Positions 33,641 to 41,900 of a DNA stretch of 64,000 nt are shown in pieces. Position numbers and translations under genes: made by a program. Source of the stretch: Paenibacillus_I sp035510375 (GTDB lineage Bacteria; Bacillota; Bacilli; Paenibacillales; Paenibacillaceae); assembly GCF_035510375.1 (NCBI RefSeq), contig NZ_DATKHG010000016.1. One strand, written 5' to 3'. Within the stretch, counting starts at the first letter, position 1. Each line of letters opens with the position of its first letter. The notes beneath the pieces are model-generated. The model was not told the origin of the DNA, did not search any database, and was given only the letters and a program-made list of their open reading frames with translations.

Positions 33641-34336
33641 TCACTTCTCGTTCCACTGCTTCAACGCTTCCAGGTCGTATATGACAAAGCCCGCCCGGCT
33701 GATTTCGATGATGCCGTCCTTGCGAAGCTGGTTCAACAGCCGGCTTACCGTCTCGCGCGTCGTTCCGATCGTATTGGCGAAATCCTGGTGGGTCATCGGA
33801 ATCGAGATCCGGATTTGTCCGTCGACCTCTTTCCCGTAGTTTTCCGCCAGCTTGATGAGAAACATCTGCCCGCGGTTTTGCACGTCCTGGCCTGTAAGCT
33901 CCTGCAGCTTTTTTTGCAGCTCGTTTATTTTTTCGCTCAAGACGCTCATAATTTTGATGGCGACGCCGGGCCGGCTCGACAGAAACTGTTCGAATGGCCG
34001 GACGGGCAGCGCGATCAGAACGGCGGGCACGATCGCTTCCGCGGTGGCCGGATAAGGATTGGAGTTGAACAGCCCCGTGTGCGGAAACATATCCCCTTTC
34101 TTTAGAAACGATACGATATGCTGATGGCCGTTCTCGTCCGTTTTGTACGTTTTCACCAGTCCGGTCTGGATGAAGTACACCGCTTCCTTGTCGCCGCCTT
34201 CGTTGAAAATAACCGACTTCTTCCGGTAGCTTCGCCCGATCGCAAAAAGGCTCAGCTCCTCCATCTCTTCGGCCGTCAAATCCCGGAATAACGGGACCTG
34301 GCGCAATATTTGCTTCGCGTATTTCTCTTCGGCCAT
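33641..34336 (-). CDS. Crp/Fnr-family transcriptional regulator without cysteines
   Basis: About 231 residues: a cyclic-nucleotide-like beta-barrel sensor (about 15-125), a dimerisation helix, and a C-terminal winged helix whose recognition helix reads GTTRETVSRLLNQL. The ETVSR pattern is the one that reads TGTGA-type half sites. No Cys occurs anywhere, so unlike Fnr it cannot hold an Fe-S cluster; the signal must be something else (heme/NO as in Dnr, a nucleotide, or redox by another route). AAAGGGG lies 8 nt before the ATG at 34336. It is the obvious candidate for the five or six boxes in this window. Confidence 0.88.
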   Translation of the reverse strand: MAEEKYAKQILRQVPLFRDLTAEEMEELSLFAIGRSYRKKSVIFNEGGDKEAVYFIQTGLVKTYKTDENGHQHIVSFLKKGDMFPHTGLFNSNPYPATAEAIVPAVLIALPVRPFEQFLSSRPGVAIKIMSVLSEKINELQKKLQELTGQDVQNRGQMFLIKLAENYGKEVDGQIRISIPMTHQDFANTIGTTRETVSRLLNQLRKDGIIEISRAGFVIYDLEALKQWNEK

Positions 34337-34456
34337 GCCGTCCACCCCTTTATTCGATCATAATGCACGGTCGGCAAAATGACAATTGAAAAAAGGGAAT
34401 CCGCGTTTTGGCAGGCAAGCTGTCCCTGACGAAGTTTGGGGAAATGGGTAAATACT

Positions 34457-34792
34457 TTATTTCTCTTCCGCCCATCCCATAGTGTTTAAGCTGTCGGTTA
34501 TCGAAGCTAAATGTTGTTTGGTTTCATCGGTACCCAATTCATAAATATAATTGTAGATTTCCTTTAAATAATAATCATACCGATCGTTTGAATTGTCGTG
34601 ATGGTAAGGAATGGCAAGATATTGAGCTCGAAAAAAACAATTATGGTCGGACTCCTTGAGCATAACAAATAATTTTCTCAGTTTTTCAATTTCTTCTGAA
34701 TTTGCTTCGATCTCCAATTCATATGCTGCGTCGCCTTGTTGTTCCATAATGGTTTGGCCTTGAACCGAAATGTAGTATTTTTTCTTTTCCAT
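34457..34792 (-). CDS. Hypothetical protein, 111 aa
   Basis: A soluble protein beginning MEKKKYYISVQGQTIMEQQG and containing RAQYLAIPYHHDNSNDRYDY, a pattern I associate with a small conserved family of Bacillales proteins of unknown function. GGGGG lies about 10 nt before the ATG at 34792; an ATG at 34816 is possible but contains that site. The gene is lower in GC than its surroundings, as is the membrane protein gene just upstream, suggesting that the pair arrived or evolved together. Confidence 0.7.
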   Translation of the reverse strand: MEKKKYYISVQGQTIMEQQGDAAYELEIEANSEEIEKLRKLFVMLKESDHNCFFRAQYLAIPYHHDNSNDRYDYYLKEIYNYIYELGTDETKQHLASITDSLNTMGWAEEK

Positions 34793-34809
34793 AAGTTTGA
34801 TTCCCCCGT

Positions 34810-35055
34810 CTACCATTTATAAAAAAAACCTAAGACGATTGCGCCGAGAATGACGATTATGGGAAAAAGCACGTAGGCTACAATGCCTGGATTCGTTCTG
34901 ACAGGATTGTTAAGTAATTTTTTGTCCACGCCCATATCCCATTCTTTGTTTTGTTGTTTTCTTATAAGGTTAACGGACAAGACAAAAGCGATTAAACAAA
35001 CAACGGCCCCAATGAAGATGAATGTATTGACCAATTTAATCACCAGCCTCTGCAA
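34810..35055 (-). CDS. Small two-helix membrane protein, 81 aa
   Basis: Two transmembrane helices (FIFIGAVVCLIAFVLSVNLI and GIVAYVLFPIIVILGAIVLG) flank a polar segment NKEWDMGVDKKLLNNPV. The start is a TTG with AAGGA 5 nt upstream; a GTG 12 nt further in is an alternative. It directly precedes the 111-aa gene, so the two are probably co-transcribed. No family recognised. Confidence 0.65.
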   Translation of the reverse strand: MQRLVIKLVNTFIFIGAVVCLIAFVLSVNLIRKQQNKEWDMGVDKKLLNNPVRTNPGIVAYVLFPIIVILGAIVLGFFYKW

Positions 35056-35136
35056 CAGTTTCCTTGTTAGTGTCTCGATACGCGTGCTTCCTTATACATC
35101 GGAAAAATGGTTCGAGCGCATCGATCGTTCGTAGAA

Positions 35137-35166
35137 AAAAAGGCCGCGGATCCGCGGCCTTTTGCA
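35137..35166 (-). terminator. Terminator of the single-domain DUF2249 gene
   Basis: A perfect 20-bp palindrome AGGCCGCGGATCCGCGGCCT, preceded by A's and followed by TTT; on the minus strand it ends in a T-run. It lies about 70 bp beyond the DUF2249 stop codon. Confidence 0.85.
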
Positions 35167-35237
35167 TTCAACTGTTCGCCCATTTTTCCCCGATTTGACA
35201 GACATGTTTAAAGCGGTCTGCGGGGAGAGGGAGGACG

Positions 35238-35477
35238 TTATCCGGCGACTTTGCCGATCTTGACCTGAAACAGCTCGGGTCCCCGCTCCAGGTAATCCCA
35301 GGAAAACCGGCCGCCTCTCGTGGCCTGGAACTGAAAGAACAATGGCTTCGGATCGTGGTCGTTGATCAGCAGCAGCGCTTCCCCTTCCTCCAGCTCGTCA
35401 AACGTTTGAAAAATAACCTTATGCTTTAATTGCGGCGGGTATTCCGGAGCTTTGATTACGGCGGCAAATTCGCTCAC
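35238..35477 (-). CDS. DUF2249-domain protein, single domain
   Basis: A 79-residue TusA-like DUF2249 protein: HKVIFQTFDELEEGEALLLI followed by NDHDPKPLFFQFQA, where the HDP motif and the preceding acidic strand are typical. The start is a GTG with AGGAGG 7 nt upstream; no ATG is available in frame. It is divergent from the porphyrinogen oxidase gene and shares an intergenic region holding two Fnr-type boxes. Family context (NO and nitrite metabolism, hemerythrin proteins) matches the region. Confidence 0.85.
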   Translation of the reverse strand: MSEFAAVIKAPEYPPQLKHKVIFQTFDELEEGEALLLINDHDPKPLFFQFQATRGGRFSWDYLERGPELFQVKIGKVAG

Positions 35478-35516
35478 ACTGTTTCCTCCTCGTTTACTTG
35501 TTGTCGTTTCGGTTTC

Positions 35517-35559
35517 ATTATAAGCACCCCGCCCCGGCCGCTTTGTGAGGCAGATCACG
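35517..35559 (-). promoter_or_regulatory. Fnr-type promoter of the single-domain DUF2249 gene
   Basis: TGTGA-N6-TCACG at 35544-35559 and a perfect TATAAT -10 at 35517-35522; the box is centred at -41.5 from the predicted start near 35510. Confidence 0.75.
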
Positions 35560-35575
35560 CAAAACGAAAACAGTT

Positions 35576-35618
35576 CGTGATCTTTGTCATATCCGGCTCC
35601 TGCTATCGGTGCTAGATT
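35576..35618 (+). promoter_or_regulatory. Weak Fnr-type promoter of the porphyrinogen oxidase gene
   Basis: CGTGA-N6-TCATA at 35576-35591 (two mismatches) with TAGATT at 35613-35618. The spacing again puts the box at -41.5 from a start near 35625, which supports an otherwise weak match. Confidence 0.45.
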
Positions 35619-35648
35619 AATGGCAGCCGATTGAGAAGGAGCAGATCC

Positions 35649-37115
35649 ATGACGTCTAATCCGAGGAAGCATATCGCCGTTATCGGCGGAGGGATCACCG
35701 GCCTTTCCGCCGCTTATGAACTCATGGCAGGGACCTCCGCGGCCGATTGCCCCGTACGCGTCACTGTAATTGAGAGAAGCGGCAGGCTCGGAGGGGCCGT
35801 TCAAACGGTCGCGCGCGACGGGTTTATTATTGAACAAGGACCCGATTCCTTTCTGTCCCGCAAGCCCGCCGCCGTCAAGCTGATCCGCGCGCTCCGCCTG
35901 GAGAACGATCTGGTTGGCATGAATCCCGCCGCCGGCAAAAGCTTCATCTACCTGAACGGCCGGCTGCAGGCGGTTCCCAAGGGGCTCATGCTGGGCATAC
36001 CGACCCGGCTGAAGCCGTTTCTGTCAACGGGCCTAATCTCTTTCAAGGGGAAAGCCCGCGCCTCCCTGGACCTGGTATTGCCGGGAACGAAGCACGGCGG
36101 CGACGTTTCGCTGGGAAGCCTGATCGAAGGACGGCTCGGCAAAGAGGTAGCCGATTCCCTGGTCTCGCCGATTCTGGCCGGCATCTATGCCGGCGACCTG
36201 CACCGGCTCAGCACGGCGGCTACTTTCCCGCAGCTGCTGGACATGACCGCCCGCCACCGGAGCCTCATTATGGGAATCGTCAACAGCCGCGGCAAAGGCG
36301 CGCCTTCCGCCCCGGCTGCGGGAGCAGGGCTGCCGGAGCATCTGCGCGGCAGCATGTTTCTGAGCCTGAAGGGAGGGTTGCGGTCGATCGTCGACCGGTT
36401 GAGCGAGGAGCTGATCCGCATGGGAGCGGACATGAAGACGGAGACGGCCCTCGAGTCCGTCGGGCGGAGCGGCAGATGCTACAAGCTTCGCTTGTCGGAT
36501 CAAACCGTCATCGCGTGCGACGGCATCGTGTTTGCCGGTCCCGCAGAGGAAGCCGCCGGGCTGCTGCAGCCGTTCGGCCTTGGCAGCATCGCCGGGCTCC
36601 GGCAGGTGCCGGACGTGTCGGTGGCGAACGTGGTCATGGCTTTTGAAGGGCGGAGCTTTCCGAAGCCGCTTGAAGGGTCGGGCTTCGTCGTGCCGCGCAA
36701 GGAGAAGATGAGCATCACGGCCTGCACCTGGGCATCGTCCAAATGGAACCATACGGCTCCCGAAGGAAAGGTGCTGATTCGCGCCTATGTCGGACACGCC
36801 GCCGACGAATCCCATCGTAATGTGGATGACGAAAAGCTGTCCCTCATGGTGATGAAAGACTTGAGCCGAGTGACCGGTACGCTTGATGCGCCGCTGTTCA
36901 AGCTCGTAACCAGGCATCCGCTGGCGATGCCGCAATATTTGCCGGGCCATCTGGAGCGCATACAAGCCGTCGAGCGGGAGCTCGAAGACCGGTGTCCGGG
37001 TCTCGTGCTCGCAGGCAGGTCCTATCGGGGAGTCGGCATCCCCGACTGTATCGATCAAGGCGTCAAAGCGGCCGGGAAGGTGCTGGGGCAGCTTGGCTTG
37101 CAGCCGCCGACCTGA
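35649..37115 (+). CDS. hemY: Coproporphyrinogen III / protoporphyrinogen oxidase
   Basis: A 488-residue flavin-dependent oxidase. The dinucleotide-binding motif IAVIGGGITGLSAAYEL starts at about residue 9, followed by VIERSGRLGGAVQT and the ending GRSYRGVGIPDCIDQG, all typical of HemY/HemG-type (CgoX) enzymes. In Gram-positive bacteria this enzyme oxidises coproporphyrinogen III to coproporphyrin III in heme synthesis; the enzyme uses oxygen as acceptor. AGAAGGAG lies 7 nt before the ATG. It stands apart from other heme genes and next to Fnr-type boxes, suggesting induction with the nitrate/heme enzymes. Alternative symbols are hemG and cgoX. Confidence 0.9.
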   Translation: MTSNPRKHIAVIGGGITGLSAAYELMAGTSAADCPVRVTVIERSGRLGGAVQTVARDGFIIEQGPDSFLSRKPAAVKLIRALRLENDLVGMNPAAGKSFIYLNGRLQAVPKGLMLGIPTRLKPFLSTGLISFKGKARASLDLVLPGTKHGGDVSLGSLIEGRLGKEVADSLVSPILAGIYAGDLHRLSTAATFPQLLDMTARHRSLIMGIVNSRGKGAPSAPAAGAGLPEHLRGSMFLSLKGGLRSIVDRLSEELIRMGADMKTETALESVGRSGRCYKLRLSDQTVIACDGIVFAGPAEEAAGLLQPFGLGSIAGLRQVPDVSVANVVMAFEGRSFPKPLEGSGFVVPRKEKMSITACTWASSKWNHTAPEGKVLIRAYVGHAADESHRNVDDEKLSLMVMKDLSRVTGTLDAPLFKLVTRHPLAMPQYLPGHLERIQAVERELEDRCPGLVLAGRSYRGVGIPDCIDQGVKAAGKVLGQLGLQPPT

Positions 37116-37131
37116 GACGATCGGCGGATGT

Positions 37132-38730
37132 CTAGGCGCCCTCGGATTGCGCGCCGACGCCGAGGCGCCGTCCGATCCGTTCGGCGGGCGCCGGCTTCCC
37201 GACGAAATATCCCTGTACGATGCAGCACCGGCGGGTTTTGAGAAAAGCAATCTGTTCCTCCGTTTCAACGCCTTCGGCAACAATTTCCATATTTAATTGC
37301 CGGCCTAAATGGATGACCGCTTCCGTAATCGCCGCATCCTTCGAATCTTCAGGGATACCGAAAGTAAACGACTTGTCGATCTTCATTTCATCAATCGGAA
37401 AATGCTTCAGATAGCTTAACGATGAATAGCCGGAGCCGAAATAAAGACTGATGCCGATGCTCGGGCTGATCGTGATTTCATTGCCTTCTATGAAGAACGG
37501 GGTCGCCAAACGGTCTATAATCGACTGAGCCGTATCCGCGCACGCGCGGCTGCCTTTGCCGGACCGGACCACGATAAATTCGTCTCCTCCGAATCTGGCG
37601 ATCAGGCCGTCTTCTCCGACAATGCTTTTCAGACGACCGGCGACACCCTGCAGCAGAAGGTCGCCAATCTCATGGCCGAACGTATCGTTCACATATTTGA
37701 AACGGTCCAGATCGACAAACATGACCGCTATCTCTTCCTTTGCGGCTGCCGCCAGCGAAATTTGCCCGGACAAATGCGCATACAGTTTTTTACGGTTGGG
37801 CAACCCGGTCAGCACATCATGGTAAGCGATATGGTGCAGTTCCTCGGTTTTGCGCTCCAGCTCCGCCGTTCGCTGCTTCACCTTTTCTTCGAGGCTTTCC
37901 GAAAGCTTCTGCAGCCTGCCGAACAGCTTCTCATTTTCCGATAAAGATACGAATTGCCTCGTAATGATTAGCGACATCGTGATCAACAGCCCCACTTCGA
38001 TGCTCTCGATTCTTCGGTTGATATGGGAGAAAAAGACGATGATCATCAATCCGATAACGCTCACGGTAAAAATAATGTTGTTGTTGTATTTTTCCCGGAT
38101 GATATCGTGGGGATGAACCGGCTGCTCATGCTCGTGCTTGGCCGCATACAAACCTGAAAATCCTTTCAGGAGAACCGTTAAAGTCCACAGCGGCTCGAGC
38201 AGGCTTCCCTCCTTATAGGTTTCATAGAGCGATACGTATACATAAATCGAATCCGCCGCGATTTGAGTCAGAAATCCGAAGGCAATGACCATCAGCACTT
38301 TCGACCGGTATTGGGAGTTGATCAATAAATATACGGTGGCGAAAAGCAAACCCAAATCCAGGATCGGGTAAGCGATGAAGACCAGTCGTACGGCCATCGG
38401 GACGGAGGAGAACGTTAAGGCGGGCCCGATAATAAAGTACCAGCTCAAGCTGGCGGCTACGGTCATCAGAATGATAATATTAAACAGAAAGATGACGGTG
38501 TGGGACTTTCGCTTTATGCTTTTCGTTTTGATGATCAGGGCTGCCAGAAAAAACAGGTATTGCATCAGCCACAAGGCGTTCGTCCACCCGGCAAACGGTA
38601 CGGCTTCTTGCAAAATGAAATGGTAATAAAGAGAAAAGACGTAAGCGGCGACGGCAAAAAGATTAGCCACACATAAGAGCAGCCAGAAAAACCTGCCTTG
38701 GCCCCGGGTTGCCCGGTAGGTTCTCCACAA
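37132..38730 (-). CDS. GGDEF protein with a deleted EAL half (probably degenerate)
   Basis: About 532 residues. Residues 1-255 form a membrane domain with about eight helices; a coiled coil (EKVKQRTAELERKTEELHH) leads into a GGDEF domain with intact GGDEF at about 381-385. Near residue 430 the GGDEF end (SPSIGISLY) runs straight into GSGYSSLSYLKHFPIDEMKI, which belongs late in an EAL domain. About 200 residues are therefore missing in frame: the end of GGDEF and most of EAL including its catalytic residues. The start is also poor: a TTG without a ribosome binding site, the frame staying open upstream with no ATG. It may make c-di-GMP only if the shortened GGDEF folds. Confidence 0.75.
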   Translation of the reverse strand: MWRTYRATRGQGRFFWLLLCVANLFAVAAYVFSLYYHFILQEAVPFAGWTNALWLMQYLFFLAALIIKTKSIKRKSHTVIFLFNIIILMTVAASLSWYFIIGPALTFSSVPMAVRLVFIAYPILDLGLLFATVYLLINSQYRSKVLMVIAFGFLTQIAADSIYVYVSLYETYKEGSLLEPLWTLTVLLKGFSGLYAAKHEHEQPVHPHDIIREKYNNNIIFTVSVIGLMIIVFFSHINRRIESIEVGLLITMSLIITRQFVSLSENEKLFGRLQKLSESLEEKVKQRTAELERKTEELHHIAYHDVLTGLPNRKKLYAHLSGQISLAAAAKEEIAVMFVDLDRFKYVNDTFGHEIGDLLLQGVAGRLKSIVGEDGLIARFGGDEFIVVRSGKGSRACADTAQSIIDRLATPFFIEGNEITISPSIGISLYFGSGYSSLSYLKHFPIDEMKIDKSFTFGIPEDSKDAAITEAVIHLGRQLNMEIVAEGVETEEQIAFLKTRRCCIVQGYFVGKPAPAERIGRRLGVGAQSEGA

Positions 38731-38937
38731 CCACGCAAAGCAGCTGCGGAAAAGCCAATTGCACCAAGCAATCCTGCCGGGGAATGTCGATATTTCCCAA
38801 AACCCTTCTCCTCTTCAAGGGGAATTTGCTTGGTTTTTAATTTCTGTAAGGTTTTGTTCTGCGTCATCCGACCTAGATTTCTATGCAGGTTTGGGTACCC
38901 GGCACACCGGATACCCAAGCCCTGTTCAAACTGCCTT
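38731..38937. other. Intergenic region with terminator-like hairpin
   Basis: No gene supported. At 38891-38917 TTGGGTACCCGG pairs with CCGGATACCCAA (one mismatch) around a 3-4 nt loop, just downstream of the CtsZ-like stop codon on the minus strand. It has no T-run, so it is either an RNA-stabilising hairpin or a weak terminator of the cycloalternan cluster. Confidence 0.5.
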
Positions 38938-41900
38938 CTACTGCTTCGTGAGCCGCACATCGTCAATGTGCAGCGTCGTTCCTCCCGGCGAATCGACGTA
39001 GAAGCCGATGTCGATCTGGCCGTTCGTCACCATAATGTTGCTGATGCTGATGTACTTCCAGACGCCGTCGTTGCTAATATTGCTGAAAATGGCGGAGCCT
39101 CCGTAGTTCGTGATTTCGGCTCTTGCGGTGGTCGGCGTCGCGTTCTTCAGCCGCACCCACGCCTCGAACTTGTAGTTTGCGTTGTTCACCGGCACGCTGA
39201 TGACCTGATGAATGCTTTGCTGATAGGGGCCCGCCGCCCAGAAGTAAGCGCGCTTGTCTCCCGTCCAGGGGGACTCGGGCGGATTCGTTCCGGAACCGCT
39301 GTCTATGCCGTAGGCGGTCGGTTGACCGGCCGGACGCCATTCCGTCCAGTTCGTGGTCTGGGCCGGATTGCGCTCGAAATCGCCGTTGTCCAGCAGGTTT
39401 TGTTCGGAGACGGGCGTTCCCGGAGCCGCAGCGGAAACGAGCAGCCTGTCAAGGTTGATGTTGCCGCTGTCTCCCGTGTCGTATCTGAACGCGATCGTAT
39501 TGCTGCCGGCGTTCAAGGTGACGGTTTGCGTCTGATCCCGCCAGTCGTTCCAGTTCGCTCCGGGGCTCGCGAAGGCGGTTTGGCCGATTTTAACGCCGTT
39601 GACATAGGTGCTGAGCGTTTTCGTTACGGAAGTGGCGTTGGCATAACGCAGCGCCGCTTGGTAACTGCCCGCGCTCGGCACGTTTACGTTGAATTGTACC
39701 TGCGATCCCGCGGCCGTCATATTATCGACGAACGACGAGCCGCTGTAATACCAGTGGTCCGTATTCCGGGAAGCGCCGCCGGACAGATCGGCGCTTTCGG
39801 CTTCATACTTGGCTGCGGCCGGCGAGAGCGGCACCGAGACGGAGTCCAGATTCACATTCCCCGTATCACCCGCTTCGCTGTAATACTTGTAGGTGATAAT
39901 ATTGCTTCCGGCCGTAAGCGGCAGCGTCTCGGCTTGCGTGCCCCACGTCGACCAATTCGCCAAGTTGGCGAGCGTCGTCTGCTTCACCCATTTGCCGTTG
40001 ACGAAAATGCTCACCTTCTTGCTTGCACCCGTAGCGTTGGCGTATCGCAGAGCGACGCTGTAATCGCCGCCTGCCGTCACTTTCGGATAAACGGTAACGG
40101 CCGCGCCGGCATTCCAGAAGCCTTCGACGAATCCCGTACCGGTATAGCCCGGGTAGTTGTTGTTGACGGATGCTTTGGTGCTCGTCGAATTGCCGGATAA
40201 CGATGCGTCTTCCGCTTCGTACATAACGGAGGCTGCCGGCACGGATGCGCTGCCGTTTACGGTTACGGATTTGTTCGACGCCGCTCCCGCCGCCAGCTTG
40301 ACGTACGTGACCGGCCCGTAAACGTCCTTGCCCGTCGTCCAGCCTTCACCCGCGGCGGCGCGAAGCGCATTAAGGTTCGCATAGGAAGTCATCGCCGCAC
40401 CGTTATTGGTGACGGAAGTTCCGGCGGCGCCGTGAATTTTGACGATATACGATTGCAACGGCGGTGCATAGGACCCGCTCTTGGCGTTTAACGCGAAGCT
40501 GATTGTGCCCGAACCGTTATCCCGCGCCGTCATGAGCTGTTTGAAAAAGGCGCCGTTCTCGTAAGCGTAGCTCGCTCCGTCGTCATCGTAATACGTGAAC
40601 GAGGACTGCGCCGTGTCCGGGAATACGTCCACGTCCACCGAAGTCACCGCGCTTTGCCCCACGTAATCCTGAACCTTCTGCGTCGGAATGATGGCGCCCT
40701 TCTTGATAAAAAGCGGGATATCCGTCAGCGTGTCGGGATTGACCGGATAACTGATCGTTTGCCCTCCGGCATAGACGGTTCCGCGGAAATAATCCGTCCA
40801 GGTGCCGCCGGGCAGGTAAATTTGTTTAGAGCTCGGCTGTTTCTCGGTGATCGGCGCGGCGAGCAGCCAATCGCCGAACATCCAAGCGTCCGTGTAATCC
40901 CTCGCATTCGGATCGGCCGGGTAATCCTGCATGAGCGGCCGCACGAGCCCGTTGCCGTTCTCGTAGGCGCTCCTTTCATAGGCATAAATATAAGGGATAA
41001 GCGAATAACGCAGCTGAATCGCCTGCTTCGCCGCCTCCTCGGCCGTCGTCCCGTAATACCAGGGCTGGCGCTGCTGCCTGTTATTGCCGTGTACGCGGAA
41101 TACCGGCGACAAGGCGCCGAACTGCATCCAGCGGGCGTACAGGTCCGGGTTCGGGTTGTTCGTGGTTCCGTCCTGCTGGTTGAAGCCGCCGACATCCATG
41201 CCCCATTTTACCTGTCCGTTGTTGATGGAAGAGAGCATGGCCGCCTTCTGCTCCTGGAGGCCGGCCGCCCAATTGATCCGCTCGCCTTTGTAGTATTGGA
41301 TGCCGATGTCGCCCGACCACAGCGTCGTCGCATACCGCTGCGCGCCCGGGTAGAACGTCCGCGATGTCTGCCATACCCGTGCGGCGTTGGCCGTATAGGC
41401 CCGTTGTCCCTCGTACATCGTCTGCGCCATAAATCCCGTCGTAAAGTTGCCGAACCAATACGTCACCCCGTTGGAAGACACTTTATCGGTTTCGTCGTTC
41501 CACCAGCCGGCGATGCCTTTATTGTACGCGTCGATCGAATTATTCCAGAACCAGTTGCGCTGCGAGGCGTTGTACGGATCGATGCTGCGCACCGCAACCG
41601 GGATGAAGTAATCCTGGTATTCGTTGTGCCCCGGATAGAAATATCCGCCGTTCGCCGCATCCGTGCCTTGAACGGTCGGATTGCCGCCGAAATCCTTCGT
41701 GACGATTCTCGGCTTGGTGATGCCGATCATCTTCACGCCTTTGGCGTCCATCGCCGTTTTAAGGGAGGTGGTCGCGGCCGAAGGGAAATTCGTCGTATTC
41801 CAGGCAAACTCGCCGTAGTTGTTCTCCCCGTATTTTTTCCAGTCGTAGTCGATGCCGTAGCCGTCGAGCGGGATATTTTTCGCCCGATACGTGTCGACGT

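Noticed and set aside
38565..38966. A 133-residue minus-strand frame covering the start of the GGDEF gene
   Set aside because: It is in another frame, has no ribosome binding site, and its sequence is not protein-like; the GGDEF frame continues upstream beneath it.
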